A stretch of 64,000 nucleotides of DNA. It comes from Candidatus Poseidoniaceae archaeon (GTDB lineage Archaea > Thermoplasmatota > Poseidoniia > Poseidoniales > Poseidoniaceae). The translations under genes and the position numbers were made by a program. The stretch is from assembly GCA_030747695.1 (NCBI GenBank), contig JASLKG010000008.1, positions 55,747 to 119,746 on the forward strand, in the 5' to 3' direction. The notes beneath the pieces are model-generated. The model saw only the letters and a list, made by a program, of their open reading frames with translations, searched no databases and was not told the origin of the DNA. How positions within the stretch are numbered: the stretch's first letter is position 1; the number at the start of each line of letters is the position of its first letter. Shown piece by piece: positions 1 through 9,392 of this stretch.

Positions 1-590
1 CAATTGATATTTTCAGCAATATTTCTTAGCCATTCTTTTACTGAAAAATGAAATTCAATTGGAATCATGTGGCCTTTACTATGTTGGATTTTTGTAACTT
101 CCCAATCTGAATCTTCGAATATTCTTGCTATTTCTTTGCCATCTTCTACTGAAACTCGGTGATCTCTCTCGCCATGCATCCAAAGCAATTTTTGTTTTGG
201 TAGTTCTTGTAACCTATGCCTCAATTCCAACGGCCTAACTACTCTAGTACTGATTGCAATAATGCCAATGACTTCAAAATCTAGTTGCAATAATTCTTGT
301 GCTATCGCTCCGCCTTGTGAAAAACCCCCAACTACAATTTCTCCGCCGGGTATTTCTTTTTCCAATTTGTACAATGAGATATCTACATCCTTCAACTCAT
401 TCGCTGATAAATTTCTCCTTCCAGGCTCCTCCTCTGAATCATATCTCCACCAGGAATATCCTCGAGAAGGATGTTCAAAATTAGCTTCAGGCACCAAAAG
501 GCCCCATCCCTCTGGAAGTATCTTTTCTGCAAATGGACGCATCATTTCAGCAGTCCCTGTCATCCCATGTAACATAACCAGGGTTGGCAT
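1..590 (-). CDS. Alpha/beta hydrolase of the phospholipase/carboxylesterase type (C-terminus cut by window edge)
   Basis: The reverse strand reads open from an ATG at 590 to the window edge, giving 196 residues. The protein begins MPTLVMLHGMTG, the usual first strand and oxyanion region of the fold. The nucleophile elbow GFSQGG places Ser at residue 91, the acid is Asp143 in HGERDHRV, and the His is at 174 in KGHMIP, so the triad is complete. This pattern is that of the phospholipase/carboxylesterase (YpfH/LYPLA-like) family, which hydrolyses short acyl esters in the cytoplasm; the substrate here is unknown. No signal peptide is seen. The start lies 10 bases after the stop of the lipoprotein gene, suggesting cotranscription. 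Only a few C-terminal residues should be missing. Confidence 0.85.
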   Translation of the reverse strand, partial: MPTLVMLHGMTGTAEMMRPFAEKILPEGWGLLVPEANFEHPSRGYSWWRYDSEEEPGRRNLSANELKDVDISLYKLEKEIPGGEIVVGGFSQGGAIAQELLQLDFEVIGIIAISTRVVRPLELRHRLQELPKQKLLWMHGERDHRVSVEDGKEIARIFEDSDWEVTKIQHSKGHMIPIEFHFSVKEWLRNIAENIN

Positions 591-600
591 AGAAGCACAC

Positions 601-1539
601 TCACAGCGTCCACTTATTTTCTATTCCGCCTGCAATCATGAAGTGAATTGAACTTTGACCGCCTGTGAGAGTTACTTCCAATGTATATTCATCTGTCCTG
701 CTTGGTATTGTCGCTAACTCTTGCGATTGTGTTCCCGGCGTATATTGTCGAGAGAGTACACTATTTCCAGCATGGTCCTTTATTGAAAGAGTACCGCTTC
801 CACCTTGAACAAAGGCAGCATCAATGTAGAAAACATAGTAATTGAAATCTATACCTGAAGGATGACCGCTATCAACAAATGTATCTGTAAGTTCACCATC
901 AACTGGTCCTTCGAAATACCTATCTTTCAGATCAGTAGCACGAATAAACCATACGTCTCCGCTGTAATCATTCCCAGTATCCGTTAATGACATTCTGAAT
1001 TGTAGATCTCCTTCCTGATTTCTCCATTCAAAAAGATCGATAAATCCAAAGTCCCCACCAAAATGGTACAATAAACTATGTCCTGAATCACTATCTGCTT
1101 CCACAACAGCCTTACCGTCAATAGAACCCACAGTCTGAGCAAACCAATGTTCACCTAACAAATCAAATTCCCAAGTATCCCCATAATTCCATGGGAAATT
1201 GAAGACATGTTGTGGTTCCCCATTTTCATATACTGCCAAATCATCAATTATAATGCGTCCCAGAAAAGGATTATGGTTGATTACTGCATGTCTTTGGGCT
1301 TCTCTTTCTGACGATATCCCTAACATATACTGTCCTTCTCCATGATTTATTTCAGTTACAACTAGACGTGCTGTATCTTCGCCAAACTGGGGTGTTTCAA
1401 ATGTATAGAGCCACCAATCACCAATTTGCCAACCGGGGGATTCTAGCACAACACCTTCGAGATTTTCTGAATCATCAGAACCTATACAACCCGAAAGTGT
1501 TACTGATAGCAGCAACACCGCTATTAGGACTGTTCGCAT
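601..1539 (-). CDS. Secreted lipoprotein with a W-IGD-W-Y N-terminal motif, function unknown
   Basis: A 312-residue protein with a lipoprotein signal peptide: a short Arg start, a hydrophobic core and the lipobox LSGC with Cys18. The mature part opens with SPGWQIGDWWLYTF, which resembles the start of the mature parts of the two large surface proteins at 54174 and 57595. The rest looks all-beta (aromatic-rich, many Asp/Gly turns, a later jelly-roll-like stretch near residues 215-310). I recognise no enzyme motif. It is probably anchored to the outer face of the membrane. It sits 39 bases after the pyrophosphatase gene and just before the hydrolase gene. An inverted repeat abuts its ATG. Confidence 0.75.
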   Translation of the reverse strand: MRTVLIAVLLLSVTLSGCIGSDDSENLEGVVLESPGWQIGDWWLYTFETPQFGEDTARLVVTEINHGEGQYMLGISSEREAQRHAVINHNPFLGRIIIDDLAVYENGEPQHVFNFPWNYGDTWEFDLLGEHWFAQTVGSIDGKAVVEADSDSGHSLLYHFGGDFGFIDLFEWRNQEGDLQFRMSLTDTGNDYSGDVWFIRATDLKDRYFEGPVDGELTDTFVDSGHPSGIDFNYYVFYIDAAFVQGGSGTLSIKDHAGNSVLSRQYTPGTQSQELATIPSRTDEYTLEVTLTGGQSSIHFMIAGGIENKWTL

Positions 1540-1558
1540 TGTCTTACCGTAGAAGACA
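1540..1558 (-). promoter_or_regulatory. Inverted repeat abutting the lipoprotein start codon
   Basis: On the minus strand TGTCTT and AAGACA form 6-bp perfect arms around a 7-nt loop, and the right arm ends directly at the ATG at 1539. It may be an mRNA hairpin over the start or an operator. It has no T-run, so it is not an obvious terminator for the upstream gene. It is the weakest member of the start-codon repeat set described in the findings. Confidence 0.35.
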
Positions 1559-1578
1559 TTCGTCTTGAGTTCACCGCT

Positions 1579-3690
1579 TCAAAACCAGCCGCTAATTGTC
1601 AGACTTGGTGCAATAACTACTGCAACAATACTCATCAATTTAATTAGAATATTTAGTGACGGGCCGCTTGTATCCTTGAAGGGATCGCCTATAGTATCTC
1701 CAATTACTGCTGCGTCATGTGCTGCATCTCCTTTCTCTGCACCTTTGATATGCCCTTGCTCAATAGCTTTCTTTGCATTATCCCAAGCTCCACCTGCGTT
1801 AGCCATGAATAGCGCCATAAGAACTCCTGTGACAAGAGATCCTGCTAACAGGCCTCCTAAGGCAGGAGCTCCTAGTGCATAACCTACACAAACCGGCGCA
1901 ATTATTGCAACAACACCTGGTGCACGCATTTCTCTAAGCGCTGCAGTTGTGGAAATTTCTATGCACTTTGCACTATCTGGTTTAACTCCTTCTTTACCTT
2001 CAAGTAATCCATCAATCTCCTTGAATTGCCTACGTATTTCAGTAACCATTTCATTCGCCGCTTTACCAACCGATGTCATTGTCATAGCAGCTACCACAAA
2101 TGGTAGTGCGCCACCAATTAATAATCCGATTACAACTTTTGGATCTGAAAGAGCAAGTTGCGATAAGTTAAGATCTGCTGCTGCTGAATATGCTGCGAAA
2201 AGTGCGAGGGCAGTTAATGCAGCACTACCAATTGCAAATCCTTTACCGATTGCAGCAGTCGTGTTGCCAATTGAATCTAGACCATCAGTTATTTCACGGA
2301 CATCCTTGCCAAGGCCACTCATTTCAGCGATACCACCAGCATTGTCTGCCACAGGGCCATATGCATCAACAGTCATGGTAACGCCAACTGTAGCAAGCAT
2401 CCCCATTGCAGCCATAGCAATCCCATACAACCCAAATTCGGGCATATAGCCTCCAATGTCATCACTACTATGGCCTTCCATCATGAAATGATTTGCACCA
2501 AAAATACCGATACAAATCAGGATTATTGGAATGAATGTAGACATCATTCCAACTGAAAGTCCAGCTATTGCATTTGTAGCAGGCCCGGTTTTGGACATCT
2601 GCCCAATATGAGGTATTGCCTTTGTCTTGAATCCCATTACATCTTCAATTCCAGTATAATATTCAGTAACCAAACCAATCATTATCCCAACAATTGATCC
2701 GATTATTACAGCAATCATTGGTTCTGTACCAGTTGATAATTCCATCATATCTATTCCAAACCATCCAACGACCCAAAATAGCCCTGCACCAATAAACGTA
2801 GTATTACGTAGTGCTGCTCCAGGCTCACTATTCTTTAGTAACTCCATTGAGAACACTCCTACAAGTGATGCTAAATAACCGATTAATCCCAGGAATATAG
2901 GGAGTATGACATAATCTGCATTCATTGCGGAACTAGAGTCTGCAATTACCATTGCAGCAATTATACTTCCAACAAATGATTCGAATATATCTGCGCCCAT
3001 TCCAGCAACATCGCCAACGTTATCTCCTACATTGTCGGCAATTACACCAGGATTACGAGGGTCATCTTCAGGTATACCTGCTTCGACCTTGCCCACTAAA
3101 TCTGCTCCAACATCAGCAGCTTTGGTGTATATACCACCGCCAACACGTGCAAACAAAGCAATAGATGATGCACCCATTCCAAATCCTGCAGCATGGGTAA
3201 TGTTTGTAGCACCTTCATCTCCTGCTCCAAAGAAATAAGCCACCAATGAGATACCTAGCAGACCTAGGCCTCCAACTGACAATCCCATAACTGCTCCCCC
3301 ATTATATGAAACTGCTAAGGCCTCTGCTTGACCGCCATTTTGTGCAGCCATTGCTGTACGCCCATTGGCTGCTGTTGCAGCCTTCATGCCAGAAAGTCCG
3401 GCAAGTACGCTAGCCACAGCACCACCTAAGAATGCTAATGCGGTGAGATGTCCATCTGTTTCGGTTACAAAATAAAGTAAAACTGCAACTACGGCAACAA
3501 ATATTGACAGAACTCTATATTCGGCCTTCAAAAAAGCCATGGCTCCATCTTGAATCTGTTTTGTAATATCCGCCACAGTGGGGTCATCTATTTTCATACT
3601 TGTCACTTTGTTGTACAACATTGCAGCAATAACTAATCCAACTAGAGAAACTATTACTGCGATTAATGCAATATCCATCATACTATACAC
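1579..3690 (-). CDS. hppA: K+-dependent membrane-bound ion-pumping pyrophosphatase
   Basis: A 703-residue polytopic protein (about 16 membrane segments, usual family length) that couples hydrolysis of cytoplasmic pyrophosphate to outward pumping of H+ or Na+. The substrate-binding signature [11 protein letters not shown] is at residues 193-203 and is followed by the acidic run [16 protein letters not shown] (219-234). The [17 protein letters not shown] segment (from 475) has Ala where K+-independent enzymes carry Lys, and matches the plant vacuolar K+-dependent form. Whether H+ or Na+ is moved cannot be told here. The annotated start is a GTG; two ATGs follow at residues 4 and 5. No operon partner is evident upstream. 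Confidence 0.95.
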   Translation of the reverse strand: MYSMMDIALIAVIVSLVGLVIAAMLYNKVTSMKIDDPTVADITKQIQDGAMAFLKAEYRVLSIFVAVVAVLLYFVTETDGHLTALAFLGGAVASVLAGLSGMKAATAANGRTAMAAQNGGQAEALAVSYNGGAVMGLSVGGLGLLGISLVAYFFGAGDEGATNITHAAGFGMGASSIALFARVGGGIYTKAADVGADLVGKVEAGIPEDDPRNPGVIADNVGDNVGDVAGMGADIFESFVGSIIAAMVIADSSSAMNADYVILPIFLGLIGYLASLVGVFSMELLKNSEPGAALRNTTFIGAGLFWVVGWFGIDMMELSTGTEPMIAVIIGSIVGIMIGLVTEYYTGIEDVMGFKTKAIPHIGQMSKTGPATNAIAGLSVGMMSTFIPIILICIGIFGANHFMMEGHSSDDIGGYMPEFGLYGIAMAAMGMLATVGVTMTVDAYGPVADNAGGIAEMSGLGKDVREITDGLDSIGNTTAAIGKGFAIGSAALTALALFAAYSAAADLNLSQLALSDPKVVIGLLIGGALPFVVAAMTMTSVGKAANEMVTEIRRQFKEIDGLLEGKEGVKPDSAKCIEISTTAALREMRAPGVVAIIAPVCVGYALGAPALGGLLAGSLVTGVLMALFMANAGGAWDNAKKAIEQGHIKGAEKGDAAHDAAVIGDTIGDPFKDTSGPSLNILIKLMSIVAVVIAPSLTISGWF

Positions 3691-3762
3691 CTGTTGCCCG
3701 CCGACCTAAGTCCCCTTCATAAGGACATCCCTAGAGAAATCGACCCCGTTGTGCGTTTATCG

Positions 3763-4002
3763 TCATTCGACAGTGTAGCCGACATCAACAATTACACCCC
3801 GTAAAACACCTTCTTCGACGCCTTTCGAAGTCACAATTACTTGGCTTTCATCAGATGATGCATTTACCTTTTTCACGCCTTTTATTGAATTTAACGCGGT
3901 TGTTATCTTTCTCTCACAAGCACCACAACCCATCCCCTTTACTTTGAATTCATGAATTACGGATTTAGAGAATAGGCCCATAAACTTCCCACTTTGCGAC
4001 AC
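3763..4002 (-). CDS. Heavy-metal-associated (HMA) domain protein, CopZ-like
   Basis: A single HMA ferredoxin-like domain of about 66 residues with the metal site GMGCGAC (Cys26 and Cys29) and the family pattern of beta-alpha-beta-beta-alpha-beta, ending with a GYTVE strand. Such proteins carry Cu(I) or similar soft metals to a P-type ATPase or regulator; no partner ATPase is present in this window. The first possible start is GTG at 4002; an ATG at 3981 would give a more typical short N-terminus (MGLFSK). The gene is divergent from the NifU-like gene, with only 23 bases between the two outer starts, so the promoters must overlap. Confidence 0.85.
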   Translation of the reverse strand: MSQSGKFMGLFSKSVIHEFKVKGMGCGACERKITTALNSIKGVKKVNASSDESQVIVTSKGVEEGVLRGVIVDVGYTVE

Positions 4003-4025
4003 TTCTTGAATGCAATGGTTGAAAA

Positions 4026-4352
4026 ATGAAAGTTATGACAGAAGAAACAATGGGAATTACTCCGGAAGAAGTTCTAGCCGAAATCGGACCAGTTCAAGAG
4101 ATTCTTGATGCCCATGATGGCATAGTCAATGTTATTGATACCTCTAATGGTATTGTGATGATGTCCTTAGATGGCGGATGTATTGGATGTTCATCTACCC
4201 CAATGACTGCTATGCAAATATATTATTCATTAAAGAAATTGGATTCTGTAGAAGATGTTGTATTCGTAAATGGAGAATTACCAGAATACATGCGCACATT
4301 TATTGATCAAAAAATGGCAGATGAAGGAAGTAAACAAGGCGAAATTGTTTGA
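4026..4352 (+). CDS. NifU-like C-terminal-domain Fe-S scaffold protein
   Basis: A 108-residue protein consisting of one NifU C-terminal (Nfu) domain. The cluster-binding CxxC is in GGCIGCSS (Cys52, Cys55), preceded by the usual strand VMMSLDGG and followed by the helix TAMQIYYSLKK. Nfu proteins bind a labile 4Fe-4S cluster, usually between two subunits, and hand it to client proteins. Several Fe-S proteins in this window (endonuclease III, the large Fe-S oxidoreductase, aconitase X) would be plausible clients, but this is inference. ATG codons at residues 1 and 4 are both possible starts. The gene abuts a convergent membrane-protein gene. Confidence 0.85.
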   Translation: MKVMTEETMGITPEEVLAEIGPVQEILDAHDGIVNVIDTSNGIVMMSLDGGCIGCSSTPMTAMQIYYSLKKLDSVEDVVFVNGELPEYMRTFIDQKMADEGSKQGEIV

Positions 4353-4682
4353 TTATTCTTCTTCGAGATTCTTTCCGATCGTATGAGGATTGGCTCCGAA
4401 AGAAAGATTCTCACCTTTGATGTTTAATTTTGCAGCAATTGCAACAATTACACATAGTAACGAAAGTGGTTTTGGCAAATAGTTTGACCCCCACAACTCA
4501 CCACCAGAAAGAGACAACCACCACAAAACAAGCGCTGTCAACAATAGTGAAATCATGATGAAATTTTGAGCGATTAATTCAAGCTTTTCTGAACGTGAAA
4601 AGGATGCAATAAAAACAAAGAAAAACAATGAGATAAAGCACAATGATTGCGCTATTATCTCTATTGTAGCTACTTCGACCAT
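4353..4682 (-). CDS. Small membrane protein with three predicted membrane segments
   Basis: A 109-residue protein that I do not recognise. Three hydrophobic stretches are visible: about residues 7-27, 38-59 and 71-88, followed by a polar C-terminal tail ending in Glu residues. The stop codon abuts the stop of the NifU-like gene, and the ATG is at 4682, with the PolX gene divergent from it. Nothing in the sequence suggests a function. Confidence 0.65.
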   Translation of the reverse strand: MVEVATIEIIAQSLCFISLFFFVFIASFSRSEKLELIAQNFIMISLLLTALVLWWLSLSGGELWGSNYLPKPLSLLCVIVAIAAKLNIKGENLSFGANPHTIGKNLEEE

Positions 4683-4733
4683 GTTGATGCCAGTAAGCAG
4701 GGGTTCTTCAACCCGGTCGGCTGTGGGCCCTAC

Positions 4734-6668
4734 ATGGCAGGCAGTTCGTGGAAGTTACCAAAGGCGAGACCAAACGGGCCTCCATACTTTAGTCGCAACC
4801 AAATTAGTGTGGCACTACATCAAATGGCAGTTCTTCTTGAATTAAGTGGAGCCAATATGTTTAGAACACGCTCATACCAAAATGGATCTCGTATTATTGG
4901 CTCACTTTCACAAGACCTCGGAGAACTAGTTGTTAGTGGAGAATTGTTCGAACTAAAAGGCATAGGTAAAGGCTTGGGATCAGCCATTAGTCAAGCAGTA
5001 GGAGAGGGGAGATGGCCGGAAGATTGGGTTGATTTACATAATCAAACACCGAGCGGATTAATTGAGATGCTTGGAATCCCAGGCGTAGGGCCTAAGAAAA
5101 TCAAAATACTGAATGAAGAATTGGGTGTACAATCTGTTGCTGATTTACAAGAAGCGTGTGTAAAAAATGAAATCTCTCCCCTGAAAGGTTTTGGTTCTAA
5201 AAGTCAACAGAGGATACTAGATGGAATTGACTTATTGGCAAGGTTCTCTGAAAGAAGAAGACTCGACATAGGTCTACGATATGGTCACACTTTCCTAACA
5301 ATGATAAATGGACTAAATGGCGTAGAAAAAGCAGAATTAGCAGGATCTGCAAGAAGGCGTAGAGAAACAATTGGAGATTTAGATATCGTTGCTGCTGTTG
5401 AACCGCAAAATGTAGACTCAGTAACACAATCAATTCTGTCAATGAAAGGTATTGCTGATGTTAAAGGAGCAGGTGATTCTAAAGTCTCAGTTATACTTGA
5501 TACCTCAATTTTTGAAGATAGTTTTTCTTTGGGCCATCTTGATGCAAATGTACTTGATGCGATAGGTGGTGATGATTACGAGCAACTTGAAAGTGGAGGC
5601 ACCATTGATGTGCAAGTAAGATTAGTCCCTCGGCATGTGTTTCCATATACATTGGCATATTTCACTGGAAGCAAAGAACACAATATAAGAATGCGACAAG
5701 TTGCACAAAACAACGGATTAAAGTTAAATGAATTCGGACTAATGCCAGAAACGGAACTTACAGGTTTAGATGCTGCTGCGACATCATTGCCTGCAACTGA
5801 TGAAGAGGATATTTATCGACATCTTGGAATGAAATTTGTTACCCCTGAATTACGTGAGGACATGGGTGAAATTGAAGCATCTGCTTCTGGAAAATTACCT
5901 GAATTGGTAACACTCTCTGACATTAAAGGATCACTACACAATCATACCACTATGTCAGATGGTGAAGCAAGCTTAGAAGAAATGGCAGATGCTGCACAAC
6001 GCATGGGTTGGTCATGGCTTGGTATTGCCGATCATTCACCTACACTAGTAATAGCAAATGGAGCAAGTGCTGAGGATCTAATATCACAACACAATAAAAT
6101 GAATAAATATAACAACAAATGGGAGGAAGATGGTGTTGATTTCAGATTGTTTAGTGGTGTTGAATCTGACATTCTAGAAGATGGTTCATTGGATCACAGT
6201 GATGATGTTCTGTCCAAAATCGATTATGTTGTTGCATCGGTTCATGCAATGGCAAAATGGAGGGGGCGTGATGAATCACAAAATACAGAAGATTTGCTAA
6301 AATGTCTAGACCATCCATCCACAACAGTACTTGGTCATCCAACTGGAAGAATACTACAAGGGAGAGATGGATATGAAATTGACATACACACAATACTTGA
6401 ACATATGTCTGAATTCAATAATGATGGTGTCCTAAAAGCAATCGAGCTTAATGCATCCCCGTATAGACTTGACTTAGATTGGAGATTATGTAAGCATGCA
6501 AAAGAATTGGGGGTCCCTGTAACCATTAATCCAGATGCTCATTCAATTAGAGGGCTCGGAGACATCGATTATGGGGTAATGATTGCTAGGAAGGGGTGGC
6601 TTGAGAAAGATGATATCCTCAACGCGCTGAGCGCAAGTGAGATGGTAGAGAGGCTTGGGGTGAATTGA
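4734..6668 (+). CDS. polX: Family X DNA polymerase with PHP phosphoesterase domain
   Basis: A 644-residue repair polymerase. In order: an 8-kDa-type helix-hairpin-helix region (about 20-170, with LKGIGKGLGSAI and IPGVGPKK), a nucleotidyltransferase palm with Asp215 and Asp217 in GDLDIV and Asp292 in IDVQVRLVP, the fingers motif YFTGSKEHN (310-318), and a PHP domain from about 393 with metal ligands HNH (402-404), Asp409, and later DAH near the C-terminus. This is the bacterial/archaeal PolX layout; the enzyme fills short gaps, and the PHP domain gives 3'-5' exonuclease or phosphatase activity. The reading frame is open further 5', but the ATG at 4734 agrees best with family N-termini. Nth follows in the same operon, fitting base-excision repair. 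Confidence 0.93.
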   Translation: MAGSSWKLPKARPNGPPYFSRNQISVALHQMAVLLELSGANMFRTRSYQNGSRIIGSLSQDLGELVVSGELFELKGIGKGLGSAISQAVGEGRWPEDWVDLHNQTPSGLIEMLGIPGVGPKKIKILNEELGVQSVADLQEACVKNEISPLKGFGSKSQQRILDGIDLLARFSERRRLDIGLRYGHTFLTMINGLNGVEKAELAGSARRRRETIGDLDIVAAVEPQNVDSVTQSILSMKGIADVKGAGDSKVSVILDTSIFEDSFSLGHLDANVLDAIGGDDYEQLESGGTIDVQVRLVPRHVFPYTLAYFTGSKEHNIRMRQVAQNNGLKLNEFGLMPETELTGLDAAATSLPATDEEDIYRHLGMKFVTPELREDMGEIEASASGKLPELVTLSDIKGSLHNHTTMSDGEASLEEMADAAQRMGWSWLGIADHSPTLVIANGASAEDLISQHNKMNKYNNKWEEDGVDFRLFSGVESDILEDGSLDHSDDVLSKIDYVVASVHAMAKWRGRDESQNTEDLLKCLDHPSTTVLGHPTGRILQGRDGYEIDIHTILEHMSEFNNDGVLKAIELNASPYRLDLDWRLCKHAKELGVPVTINPDAHSIRGLGDIDYGVMIARKGWLEKDDILNALSASEMVERLGVN

Positions 6669-6669
6669 T

Positions 6670-6903
6670 ATGCGATTTCTAAGATCATTTGTAATAGGAA
6701 TCCTATGCTTTTTCCCTGGAACCATTATTGGTTATATTGGATGGTTAGCAACCGGTTCTGTCGAAGATAACTATTCTTTCCAAGTTGTCTTTTTCTGCAA
6801 CATAATTCCATTTGGAACTATGATTATCGGATTCTTATGGGCCTGGGCTACTGGTGCAGAATATAGTGTCACGATGTCTTCTGAGATAAGGGGAGAGATT
6901 TAA
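6670..6903 (+). CDS. Small two-helix membrane protein between polX and nth
   Basis: A 77-residue hydrophobic protein with membrane segments at about residues 6-27 and 39-63, and a polar tail. It starts one base after the polX stop (TGATATG) and its own stop overlaps the start of the endonuclease III gene (TAATG), so the three genes are almost certainly translated from one message. I recognise no family. Being inside a DNA-repair operon may reflect only transcriptional convenience. Confidence 0.65.
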   Translation: MRFLRSFVIGILCFFPGTIIGYIGWLATGSVEDNYSFQVVFFCNIIPFGTMIIGFLWAWATGAEYSVTMSSEIRGEI

Positions 6904-7556
6904 TGAAACGTTCAGAAAAAGCCGAACGTATCTTAGACATCTTAGAGGAGTTGTATCCTGAAACTCCAATCCCACTTGATCACAATACACCCTATCAATT
7001 ACTGATAGCAGTACTAATGAGCGCTCAAACAACTGACAAGAAAGTGAATCAGGTTACGCCTGAATTATTCAAATTAGGAGCAACTCCCGAAGCAATGTCT
7101 ATGCTAGATGTAAAACAAATCCAATCAATCATTAGAGAAATCGGGTTGGCTCCAACGAAGGCACGAAACATACACAGATTATCTGAAATAATTGTTGAAA
7201 AACATGGTGGTGAAGTACCACACACTTTCACTGAATTAGAATTATTGCCTGGAGTGGGGCATAAAACTGCAAGTGTTGTAATGGCTCAGGCATTTGGAAT
7301 TTCTGCATTCCCAGTTGATACACATATACATCGCCTTGCATCAAGATGGGGTTTGTCGACTGGTAAGACAGTTGAGCGTACAGAAGCAGATCTCAAGTTT
7401 ATATTTCCCAAAGATAAATGGAACAAATTACACTTACAAATTATATTCTTTGGAAGAGAATTCTGTCCTGCGCGTAATCATGATTTGTCCAAGTGTCAAA
7501 TTTGCTCTTGGACGGCAACAAAAAAAAGGATTGCAGAAGAAGCAAAAAAGCGTTAA
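6903..7556 (+). CDS. nth: Endonuclease III (DNA glycosylase/AP lyase) with an incomplete Fe-S cysteine set
   Basis: A 217-residue HhH-GPD glycosylase that removes oxidised pyrimidines and nicks abasic sites. The hairpin LLPGVGHKTA gives catalytic Lys121, and VDTHIHR gives Asp139. The C-terminal cluster loop is unusual: Cys188, Cys198 and Cys201 are present (spacing C-x9-C-x2-C), but the fourth cysteine expected five residues later is absent, the region reading SWTATKKR. Standard enzymes have C-x6-C-x2-C-x5-C. The cluster may therefore be three-cysteine ligated, use another ligand, or be lost. The ATG overlaps the preceding stop. It ends 8 bases from the convergent arlJ stop. Confidence 0.92.
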   Translation: MKRSEKAERILDILEELYPETPIPLDHNTPYQLLIAVLMSAQTTDKKVNQVTPELFKLGATPEAMSMLDVKQIQSIIREIGLAPTKARNIHRLSEIIVEKHGGEVPHTFTELELLPGVGHKTASVVMAQAFGISAFPVDTHIHRLASRWGLSTGKTVERTEADLKFIFPKDKWNKLHLQIIFFGREFCPARNHDLSKCQICSWTATKKRIAEEAKKR

Positions 7557-7564
7557 GTAAGAAA

Positions 7565-9370
7565 TTAAGTCGTGAACAGACTAGATGCGCCATCGAGAAT
7601 ATATGAAGATAATAAACTTGAAATTGCTGCAACCCATAGTAATTGTATTGTTTGCCCTACTGCACTAGTAAAGCCGCCACCTCTTAATCTGGTTGCAATC
7701 ATTGATACTGCTAAAACTTGAACCAATATCAATATTGAAACTATTATCTTGAATAGCATTATATTGTCTTCCACGGACGTTGGATCTTCCATAACAGGCA
7801 AAGCAAATCCTCCTGCGGCATTGGTCAACTCACCGATATCTGTTGTTTCCGTAATTGTTGAAGCCACACCCGCAATTGATTCACCCAATTGTAAAACGAT
7901 ACTAATTGTTACATTTAGTGAAACCACAGATGAAATTAGCAAACCGATTGCCACACCCCACATAGTGGAAGATGAAAGTGATCTCCTACGTCGCAAGGAT
8001 AGAAGATTTGTTACTGATTTAGAAACCATATCAGCAGTTGCAGCTGGCTCACCTGAAGACTGTGAACCCTCGATATATATTCTATTGAATCGTGCGATGA
8101 CTGCTGAGTTAGTATCTGCAGCGAAATAATCCCAGGCACGCTCTGAATCTATTCTAGTTGAGAGTCTTTTTTCAAGCCGGTCAATCGATTGGTCCAACAA
8201 TCCAAAATCGATTCCTCGCAAAGCACGTACTGTAGCACTAGGTTCTGCACTCCTAGCTTGCGCTGTTCCACCTAATGCTCTTATGAAATCAGGGTATGCC
8301 TCATCACGTCGAAGGACTTTGCTTTCTTCCCTCCGCACTAATGTTGAAGGTATGAGCAGGGGCGTCATAGGAATGGCTAACAAAACCAAACCATATTTGT
8401 CCCAACTTTCAACCAAAATTTCCCAATAAGCGTAGGTAGCATATATAGTTACAAGCAGCATGATTATTGAAACAAGGCCTGAACCGAGCCAAGTTTGACG
8501 AAACGTTAGCCTAAAGGGTGTATCAAATTCATCTCGGGCAAATATCTGATCGTCAGGGATTGTCGCCCTAAATGCAAACAATGCACCTAATTGTATAACA
8601 CAAAATAACAATCCTGCCAGTAATAGCCAGCGTAGTCTACTTGCAATATCTATTGGGGTGTCAGAATCACCTCCAACTTCAAACAATACAAGGTGAATAC
8701 CAGCAATCACAAGCCCAAACAGTCCTGCTGAAACAAGACTGACATAAATTTCCTTCATGGTATCAACACTTTCTAAACGTGTGTCATAAAGTGTATTGTA
8801 TTGTTCTGCAACTGTTTCCTGCTCAGCCCTCATAAATTCATCAATCGGCTGTCCTGCTTCAATAGAAAATGCCATTCTATCAAGGAAATCCGACCAAAGA
8901 GGCGAGGGCGATTGTTGTGCCACAATTCGTGATGCTTCTGGAAGTGATGTGTGCCATTTGTCAACTAATGTTTCAATTCTCTTTACTTCAGATGCTAGTT
9001 CCCCATAATCTTTCATCTGACGCAAAATATCAAAAATCGTAGATGCTCCAATTTCTCCTAAAGAAAGAATGCCCATTCTAGTTATGAACATGTGCATCTC
9101 TTTCTCAACTTTTATTGCGGAACGTTGTACCTCAAGAAGTGGAAAATATACCGCTGCACCTGCTGTAATTATCGGTAGCAAAATCACAAGCAATACACCA
9201 ATATATCCTGAAAACAAACCACCTTCGGACCATCCTCCTGTAATCCATATTAGCAGTAAAGCTGTAATTAGTCCAGAAGCAAATGCTGGAATTATGTAAA
9301 GAGAAACAAATCTAATTGTAGGCATTTCCAGCCTACGTAAGGCGATTTGCCAAGTCGCCATTCGCTCCAT
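7565..9370 (-). CDS. arlJ: Archaellum platform protein ArlJ (FlaJ), TadC/GspF family
   Basis: A 601-residue integral membrane protein, the last gene of the archaellum cluster. It has two repeated GspF/TadC-type helical domains, each followed by groups of membrane segments: a pair near the N-terminus (about 18-75), several in the middle (about 210-345) and several at the C-terminus (about 440-600). ArlJ is the membrane core on which ArlI acts to assemble and rotate the filament. Its position directly after ArlI (22-base gap, with GGAGTGAT upstream as a ribosome binding site) supports the call, since sequence identity in this family is low. Length is close to other archaeal ArlJ proteins. Confidence 0.88.
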   Translation of the reverse strand: MERMATWQIALRRLEMPTIRFVSLYIIPAFASGLITALLLIWITGGWSEGGLFSGYIGVLLVILLPIITAGAAVYFPLLEVQRSAIKVEKEMHMFITRMGILSLGEIGASTIFDILRQMKDYGELASEVKRIETLVDKWHTSLPEASRIVAQQSPSPLWSDFLDRMAFSIEAGQPIDEFMRAEQETVAEQYNTLYDTRLESVDTMKEIYVSLVSAGLFGLVIAGIHLVLFEVGGDSDTPIDIASRLRWLLLAGLLFCVIQLGALFAFRATIPDDQIFARDEFDTPFRLTFRQTWLGSGLVSIIMLLVTIYATYAYWEILVESWDKYGLVLLAIPMTPLLIPSTLVRREESKVLRRDEAYPDFIRALGGTAQARSAEPSATVRALRGIDFGLLDQSIDRLEKRLSTRIDSERAWDYFAADTNSAVIARFNRIYIEGSQSSGEPAATADMVSKSVTNLLSLRRRRSLSSSTMWGVAIGLLISSVVSLNVTISIVLQLGESIAGVASTITETTDIGELTNAAGGFALPVMEDPTSVEDNIMLFKIIVSILILVQVLAVSMIATRLRGGGFTSAVGQTIQLLWVAAISSLLSSYILDGASSLFTT

Positions 9371-9392
9371 TATAAATCACTCCAATTCAGAT

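Noticed and set aside
1565..3238. Several plus-strand reading frames across the pyrophosphatase gene
   Set aside because: They lie antisense to a well-supported membrane pyrophosphatase and have no protein-like pattern of their own.
4701..4714. GGGTT-CTTC-AACCC hairpin before polX
   Set aside because: Only 5-bp arms and about 20 bases from the proposed start; easily expected by chance.
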